A DNA stretch of 64,000 nucleotides from Ligustrum vulgare (lineage: Eukaryota; Streptophyta; Magnoliopsida; Lamiales; Oleaceae), in contig OY743171.1 of assembly GCA_963555705.1 (NCBI GenBank), positions 24,608,852 to 24,672,851 on the forward strand, in the 5' to 3' direction. The position numbers and the translations under genes were made by a program. Shown in pieces: positions 58,093-64,000 of this stretch. Below the pieces are notes generated by a model. The model searched no databases and had not been told where the DNA came from. It was given only the letters and a program-made list of their open reading frames with translations. Numbering within the stretch: position 1 is the stretch's first letter; the number at the start of each line of letters is the position of its first letter.

Positions 58093-59420
58093 TAATGATG
58101 TGTTTTATTTGTTTGTTGTTCTTATTTTAATATAATGGATTATTTATCTTGATTTGTGTTTTTGCATGAGAATTGGAAAAAAAAAGTTAAATTAAGAGAA
58201 GCAAATTGCAGTAATTTATTATTTAAATATATAAATTGTCCTTTATTATTTAAAAAAGCTATTATAATTTGAAATAATAAAATTCATTATTTCAAATGTA
58301 CATGGTTTGTATGTCAGAAAATGAACAAAAAATTCGGTTCATACACGATAAATAGAGTTATCGAATAGACCTTTAGTAATTTTTTTGTTTTGTATTTTTG
58401 TTTTGTTTTTTGTTTTTTTTTAGAAATGAAAAGTGATATTTTAAAGTAGTGTAGCATATTATCTCTATTTGATGTTGATTTTATAGTTATTAATATTATT
58501 ATTTTTTAATGAGGTGTTTTATTTGTTTGTTGTTCTTATTTTAATATTATGGATTATTTATCCTATATATTATTATGTGATTGGTGTTTTGAATGAAAAT
58601 AGGAAGAAAAAAAAAAGGAAGGTTGAAATGCGAGAAGCAAATTGCAGTCATTTATTATTTAAATATATAAATTGTCTTTTATTATTCAAAGAAGCTATTA
58701 AAACTTGAAAAAATAATGAGACCCATTATTTTAAAAATATGTGATTTGCATGTCAAAAATGAACAAAAAATTGTGTGTATTTGCTATAAAATAGAGTTAT
58801 TGAACAGGTCTTTAGTATTTTGTTTTGTTTTTATTTTTATTTTTTTGAAGCATTTTTTTTTTAGAAATGAAAAGTGATATTTTAAAATAGTTTAGCATAT
58901 TATATCTCTATTTGATGTAATTTTATAGGTATTATTATTATTATTTAATGAGGTATTTTATTTGTTTGTTGTTCTTATTTTAATATTATTGATTATTTAT
59001 CATATATATTATTACGTGATTGGTGTTTTTGAATGAAAATTGGAAAGAAAAAAAAGGTTAAAATGCGAGAAGCAAATTGCAGTAATTTATTATTAAAATA
59101 TATAAATTGTCTTTTATTATTTAAAGAAGCTATTATAATATGAAATAATGAGAACCATTATTTCAAAAATACACGGTTTACATGTCAGAAAGTGTACAAA
59201 ATTTTTTGTTTAAAAACAATTAAATAGAGTTATCGAACAGACCTTTAGTATTTCTTTTCTTTTCTTTTTAGAAATGAAAACTGATATTTTCAAGTAGTTT
59301 AGCGTATTATATTTTTATTTTATGTTGATAATTAGGTATTTTATTTGTTTGTTGTTCTTATTTTAATATATTATGGATTATTTATCCTATATATTATTAT
59401 GTTATTGGCGCTTTTGAATG
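57560..59420. repeat. Five degenerate copies of a roughly 400-bp AT-rich repeat
   Basis: Copies start near 57560, 58094, 58507, 58950 and 59332 with a GTTTATTTGTTTGTTGTTCTTATTTTAAT block. They continue through GAGAAGCAAATTGCAGTAATTTATT and AAATATATAAATTGTCTTTTATT and close with TATCGAACAGACCTTTAGTA. Copy lengths differ mainly through microsatellites: (AT)38 at 57865-57940 and (ATT)n at 58040-58093. The short open frame at 58514-58708 is repeat sequence. Confidence 0.85.
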
Positions 59421-59425
59421 AAAAT

Positions 59426-59447
59426 GGGGGGGGGGGGGGGGGGGGGG
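59426..59447. repeat. Poly-G tract of 22 bases
   Basis: An uninterrupted run of 22 G replaces the A-rich GGAAAGAAAAAAAAGG seen at the same point in other copies of the 400-bp repeat. Confidence 0.95.
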
Positions 59448-60392
59448 AAGGCTAAAATGTGAGAAGCAAATTGCAGTAATAATTACTTAAATATATAAAT
59501 TGTCTTTTATTTTTGAAAGAAGCTATTATAATTTGAAATAATGATACCCATTATTTTAAAACATAGAGAATTTTTTAGTTTATTTGTAGATTATTTTATT
59601 GGTAAAATGTGGCGTAAATGCGTTTTTTTTTTTTTTTTTTTTAAATGATGTTTTGAATAAATGAAGGGGAAGGCTAAAATGTGAGAAGCAAATTGCAGTA
59701 ATAATTACTTAAATATATAAATTGTCTTTTATTTTTGAAAGAAGCTATTATAATTTGAAATAATGATACCCATTATTTTAAAACATAGAGAATTTTTTAG
59801 TTTATTTGTAGATTATTTTATTGGTAAAATGTGGCGGAAATGCGTTTTTTTTTTTTTTTTTTAAATGATGTTTTGAATAAATGAAGAGAAAATATGTGTG
59901 GTTAAAAGCTAAAGATAAATGTGTGTGGTTAAAAAGTAGTTTGAGAAATTATGTTGCTCATAAATTAATTTATAAACTGTAATAATTGCATTAAAAAATA
60001 GAAGCTTATATTTATCTAATTTATGCAATGTCTAAAATGTGAGAAGCAAATTGCAGTAATAATTACTTAAATATATAAATTGTCTTTTATTTTTGAAAGA
60101 AGCTATTATAATTTGAAATAATGATACCCATTATTTTAAAACATAGATAATTTTTTAGTTTATTTGTAGATTATTTTATTGGTAAAATGTGGCGGAAATG
60201 CGTTTTTTTTTTTAAAAAAAAAATGATGTTTTGAATAAATGAAGAGAAAATATGTATGGTTAAAAGCTGAAGAGAAATGTGTGTGGTTAAAAAGTAGTTT
60301 GAGAAATTATGTTGCTCATAAATTAATTTATAAACTGTAATAATTGCATTAAAAAATAGAAGCTTATATTTATCTAATTTATGCAATGTCTA
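59448..60392. repeat. Three copies of the GAGAAGCAAATTGCAG segment in higher-order arrangement
   Basis: Copies start at 59448, 59670 and 60031. The last two include an extra 150-bp tail (GTGTGGTTAAAAAGTAGTTTGAG to TTTATGCAATGTCT), giving a 361-bp direct repeat, 59671-60031 against 60032-60392. Agreement between copies is near complete apart from poly-T length, so these are recent duplications. Confidence 0.9.
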
Positions 60393-61983
60393 TTTTATCT
60401 TATATATGTTCATTATTCAAAATAAAATTTACCATACATTCTACAAAAATTTTACAAATCATATTATTTGAAATGACTGTCTCAAACAGCGGGCTAATAA
60501 TAACACGACACATTATTTTTCTCTTGGAATTTATAATATTCTATTATAGAGAAAATATTTTTTGAAATACAAATAATATTTCGATTTAAGTATATTATTT
60601 AGATTTAAGTATAAAAAACGTATAAATTAAACATATTACGTAAATACCAAAGGCAAATGCAAAAAATGTGAATACTATGGTTAGTAATGAATTATATTTT
60701 TTAATAATTCTTAATTTTAATAGCTGCATAAATGTTATATGGTATATGATTTTAAGTATAATTTTTTTTCCAACATTTCATGTTCTCATATCAAAATAAT
60801 TGCTAAATTTACATAATTATTATTTTTGACTATTTGGTTTTATAAGTAAAAAAATATAATTTTATTGTTTAAATAAAAATATTCGTGGGTGTAAGTTAAG
60901 CAAGCATTTATAATTATTGTGATTGATATTTTTGAATGAAAATTGGAAAACTTATATACTAGAGGAGAATGTAGAAATTGTAAGAAATTTATTGATGTAT
61001 TCTACAAAATTAATAATGAATTCATAATATTACATCAAACATGATATACAATTATATAAATTACTAAATTTGCATTTTCTTATTCAAAAGAAACTATTAT
61101 AATTTAAATTAGTTACATTATTTATTAAATATAATTAGTTATTGTGATATAATATTATTTTTCATGCATTTTGAATTTGTTTTATTTATGTATAAACATT
61201 AAAGTTTTTCAAATACTTATTAATGTATAAACATTAATACACGTTTTGTGTTTTGAATCTTTTTAGTTCAAATATACTAAAAACGCCCAAAACGAAATTT
61301 TCGGTGTTTTACGTTTTGTGTGCAATTTTTTTTTTCTATTTCTAAGATACGTTTTCAAAAATGGTAAAGAAAATGTGTTTTTAATGTTTTCGAAAATTAA
61401 AATAAAAAACGACCTAAAACAGCAAAGAGAACATAACCTAACTCTTTTCTAATACTATTTAATATTTTTTATTATTGATAAATATGATCTACTCCAATTT
61501 AAATCCTTATTTAATGTAGATGCATATATTAGTAAAAATGCAAGTACAATTTACATTTTATATTAATTATATATTCTTAATTTGTGTGAAAATAGAAAAA
61601 AGTCTATCCATGTGGGAATGAGAGAGATAAATTATCCATTTTTTAAGATAAACTATTAAATATAATTTTCATTTGGCCTGCAAACTTCTAGTATCTATTG
61701 AATGACAAGTTTTCATTAGACTCGAGATAAAAAACGTTTCAACATTTTTTTTATAACTCACAAGAATAGGAATATGTTTCCACAACGTTATAAACTTCAA
61801 AGTTGGAATCAAATTTCAAAGTAGAAGCACCCCGAATATAGAACAATAAACCATTATCAAAATAGAAGTTGTGACATTTGTTAAAATGCCAATGTAACTT
61901 GCAGAGGTTAAAAGTAAAATTGCTTAGCGTTTTTCCAACTCCTGTTTCTGCTTATCGAGATCGAAATTAGTCATATTCGTAAA
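60393..61983. other. AT-rich intergenic sequence downstream of the cupin gene
   Basis: No gene is seen. The stretch 61440-61735 repeats 56180-56470. The last 200 bp (61740-61983) should include the cupin 3' untranslated region, but no clear polyadenylation signal was assigned. Confidence 0.55.
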
Positions 61984-62965
61984 TCAACTTGGTGGTGGGA
62001 AAAAGATTTCTTCAGCCTTCCTCATCGAACTGAATTTCCGCTCTACGTCAGGAGAGACGTTGAACGATGCCTGAAGCACTTGAGGGGACAACGCCTTCCA
62101 AACTGAAGTCCTTCCAGCTAAATGAGTGAAAACAGGACTGCCAATGACAACATATTTTGAGTCACAAAAGTTCAGGGAAAACAAATATAAAGTATACATA
62201 CCAAAAGAAATAAATACCAAACATTGCCTAGAAATAATACTCACTTGGGAGTTGTGATTATAGAGAACCACTCCAAACCATCAGGATCAGCAATCTTTGA
62301 AACCACAAAGAACCTTGGAACAATGAAAAGATTCCCAGCTTTAACTGTTGTTTCCAATACGCGTTTACCATCAACACCAACAACCTGAGCACGGCCACTG
62401 CCCCTAACGATGTAAGTGACCTGCAAAGCAGAATCACAAGAAAAGCCGGGAGAACACATAGCATTTCCATTCAACCTCACCAGATCAGCTCCAAGTCCAA
62501 CTTCACCTACCAACGGCAGATTCTTCGTGTTCAAAACAACGACCTTTCCACCATTCTTAATGTCCACATCCAATGGAGCTTCCTCACAGTTTAGTGTCAT
62601 CCCATTGCGGTGCTCTGCCTTGGGCTGGGGCATTTCTAAGTTAGGATCAACCTTCACAATACCTTTACCGGACTGCTGCCCAACAAGGGTTTTCACAACG
62701 CTCTCTTCCAAGTCCCATGCCCGGCTGACAAATTCAGTTGAGAATCCAGTGAAGATGCCATTAGATCCCGTTAAAAAGAAGTCGGTAAATGAACCGGGTT
62801 TGTGGGCAGTTTTGGTATCTCCAAGGAAGAGGACCACAAATTCAGTGTCCTCTTTGTTGTACCACCAGGTGACAACCCCAAACGGAAGTGCAATGGCATC
62901 ACCCTTTTTGATAGCAATAACCTTTTCTTCTTTTTCTGGAAGCACAATTCCAGCCACTCCACTAC
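61984..62965 (-). CDS. Glutelin/11S-globulin-like cupin protein, exons 2 and 3 (5' part outside the window)
   Basis: Exon 2 is 62245-62965 and exon 3 is 61984-62138. The acceptor at 62966-62967, donor GTGAGT at 62244 and acceptor CAG at 62139-62141 keep one frame, ending in TGA at 61984-61986. The product segment has two cupin-type halves. The first contains AGIVLPEKEEKVIAIKKGD and ALPFGVVTWWYN, the second CDSALQVTYIVRGSGRAQVVG and VKAGNLFIVPRFFVVSK, closing with FTHLAGRTSVWKALSP. From memory it is very close along its length to Arabidopsis At2g28680/At1g07750, RmlC-like cupins of about 356 residues. The missing first exon would supply about 65 residues. These proteins share the fold of 11S seed globulins and glutelins, but a storage role is not established for this clade. 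The frame is intact and codon-conserved, unlike anything else here, so it is probably a working gene. The long plus-strand open frame at 62416-62988 is its antisense shadow. Confidence 0.95.
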
Positions 62966-64000
62966 CTATTTGTTATAGAAAAAAATGAGAGATAAGGTAT
63001 ATTTGCTTTAGAAAGAGGTTTCAGCAATCAATCCAAAGGTTTTCGCACTGGTCCGAAAGATTAGATTATGAATCAATTGCAACTGACCTAAAATTTAAAC
63101 CATTATTTGCAGACTGTGACACCAGATTTAAAATCTCTCATCTTTGTTTCGTGCAGCAATAAACTAATAATTACAGTCTTTTGTAACATAATGAAGATTA
63201 TAAATTCACAGGACAAAAATGAAAACCTTTTTGTCGTCTTTTTTTCCCCGGACACATGCGCGCATCTTCAGTCTATATAGTCGTATGCTGCTTATTCCAA
63301 TTGTTTTCTATATTCTTGAATGTTGTACTCAACAGAGGATTGCTGATATCTTGTTTGGTAAAGCAGACAAAAAGTTCAAAATTTTTCACTGGCCTATCCA
63401 ATAATACATGAAACATCATATGAAGTTGGAATCCCATTCATTTCACATAAACAGTCTAATAATCGAAGATGTGATTTATCAGTAACATATACCACTAATA
63501 AACACATTGTTTGATAACATACATTAAGTCTCTGTTTGAGCCCCAGTTTTTTAAAATCAAGTTTTTAAAGACTCAATCTCAACCATCTATTCTTAGTCAA
63601 GCCTAAAATATTTGACTTTTCAAATTATTTTAAACATCACATTCTTCAAAAAATCACAAAAACTGGAGCCAAGCGTATGCTAATTCGAAGGAAGCATCAA
63701 AAACCTTGTACAAGCATAAGAATATGAAACCATGGGACACTTATCTCAACGATAATTTGCACAAGTCGTTCAAGATGTCAAACATTAAAAAGGTTATTCA
63801 AAAAAAAAAAAAAAAGATTTCTTCGGAAGAATAAATCAACAGGGTGGAAGGACAATTCCAAGTTCAGCATAATTATATTATCAATAAACTTAAATTCTCT
63901 TCATCCCACTAGTATATTTCAATTTACACAATCAATATAAAAAATTAGAATCGCTAAAATCAAATTACTAACCCATAAGAATATTTCAATCAACAAAATC
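62966..64000 (-). other. Intron 1 of the cupin gene and upstream sequence (no exon 1 found)
   Basis: No sequence encoding the expected N-terminal part (about 65 residues ending L-Q-G) could be found on the minus strand, so the intron probably extends past 64000. The region is AT-rich with an A-run at 63799-63815. The open frame at 63219-63404 has no recognisable domain. Confidence 0.55.

Noticed and set aside
62416..62988. 190-codon plus-strand open frame
   Set aside because: It is the antisense of the cupin exon, whose minus-strand frame is conserved; the plus-strand translation has no recognisable domain.

Overview
This window is AT-rich nuclear DNA of a flowering plant, almost certainly a eudicot. 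The evidence is GT-AG introns, plant-type Ty3/gypsy retrotransposons of three lineages (Tat, Athila and a Tekay-like chromovirus), a plant CACTA transposon, hAT-like elements, many microsatellites, and one plant cupin gene at the right edge. It is mostly a pile of nested transposable elements and holds very little host coding sequence.

Left part (1-8.7 kb): two long terminal repeats (LTRs) of one family lie head to head at 1-559 and about 674-2700, giving a 170-bp inverted repeat. A seven-copy 47-bp tandem array sits inside the second. A lone exon-like fragment of a class I HD-Zip homeobox gene lies at 3497-3757. It is followed by an LTR fragment (3.9-5.6 kb, + strand) and a solo LTR of the same family (5909-8705, - strand, TATAT target-site duplication).

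Nested core (8.7-46 kb): the oldest visible layer is Tat-lineage retrotransposon sequence on the - strand. One Tat copy has its gag at about 45.9-45.0 and 37.3-35.4 kb, protease at 34.7-34.3, reverse transcriptase and RNase H at 34.2-32.6, and integrase at 31.1-30.6 and 13.1-12.5 kb. At 12.47 kb its integrase is fused to the protease of a second Tat copy (12.5-8.7 kb). An Athila element (13128-30573, AAGAC target-site duplication) interrupts the first Tat copy. The Athila element is itself interrupted by a solo LTR (15175-16775) and by a 9.85-kb Tekay-like chromovirus (20531-30379, GATAG target-site duplication, 2.8-kb LTRs, methionine-tRNA-type primer-binding site, no gag, decayed pol). The chromovirus 3' LTR carries a 666-bp hAT-like element. 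A further LTR (31089-32602) lies in the Tat RNase H, and a solo-type LTR (37326 to about 45.03 kb) lies in the Tat gag. That last LTR hosts a 4.7-kb CACTA transposon (39678-44383, ATA target-site duplication).

The CACTA element is the best-preserved coding unit among the transposons. Eleven GT-AG-delimited coding exons encode a TNP1-like DNA-binding part, a DUF8039-like domain and a Ulp1/C48 cysteine protease with its His-Asp-Cys residues. Two in-frame TGA codons break the N-terminal half. No TNP2 transposase is present.

Right part (46-64 kb): unclassified repeat-rich DNA. It includes a roughly 2-kb duplicated block (48.3-52.7 kb), a 418-bp tandem repeat (53.2-54.2 kb), 170-bp repeats (55.4-55.8 kb), a MITE-like element (56.67-57.2 kb) and AT-rich tandem arrays (57.5-60.4 kb). 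The only credible host gene is a glutelin/11S-globulin-like cupin on the - strand (61984-62965, two 3' exons; exon 1 lies beyond the window).
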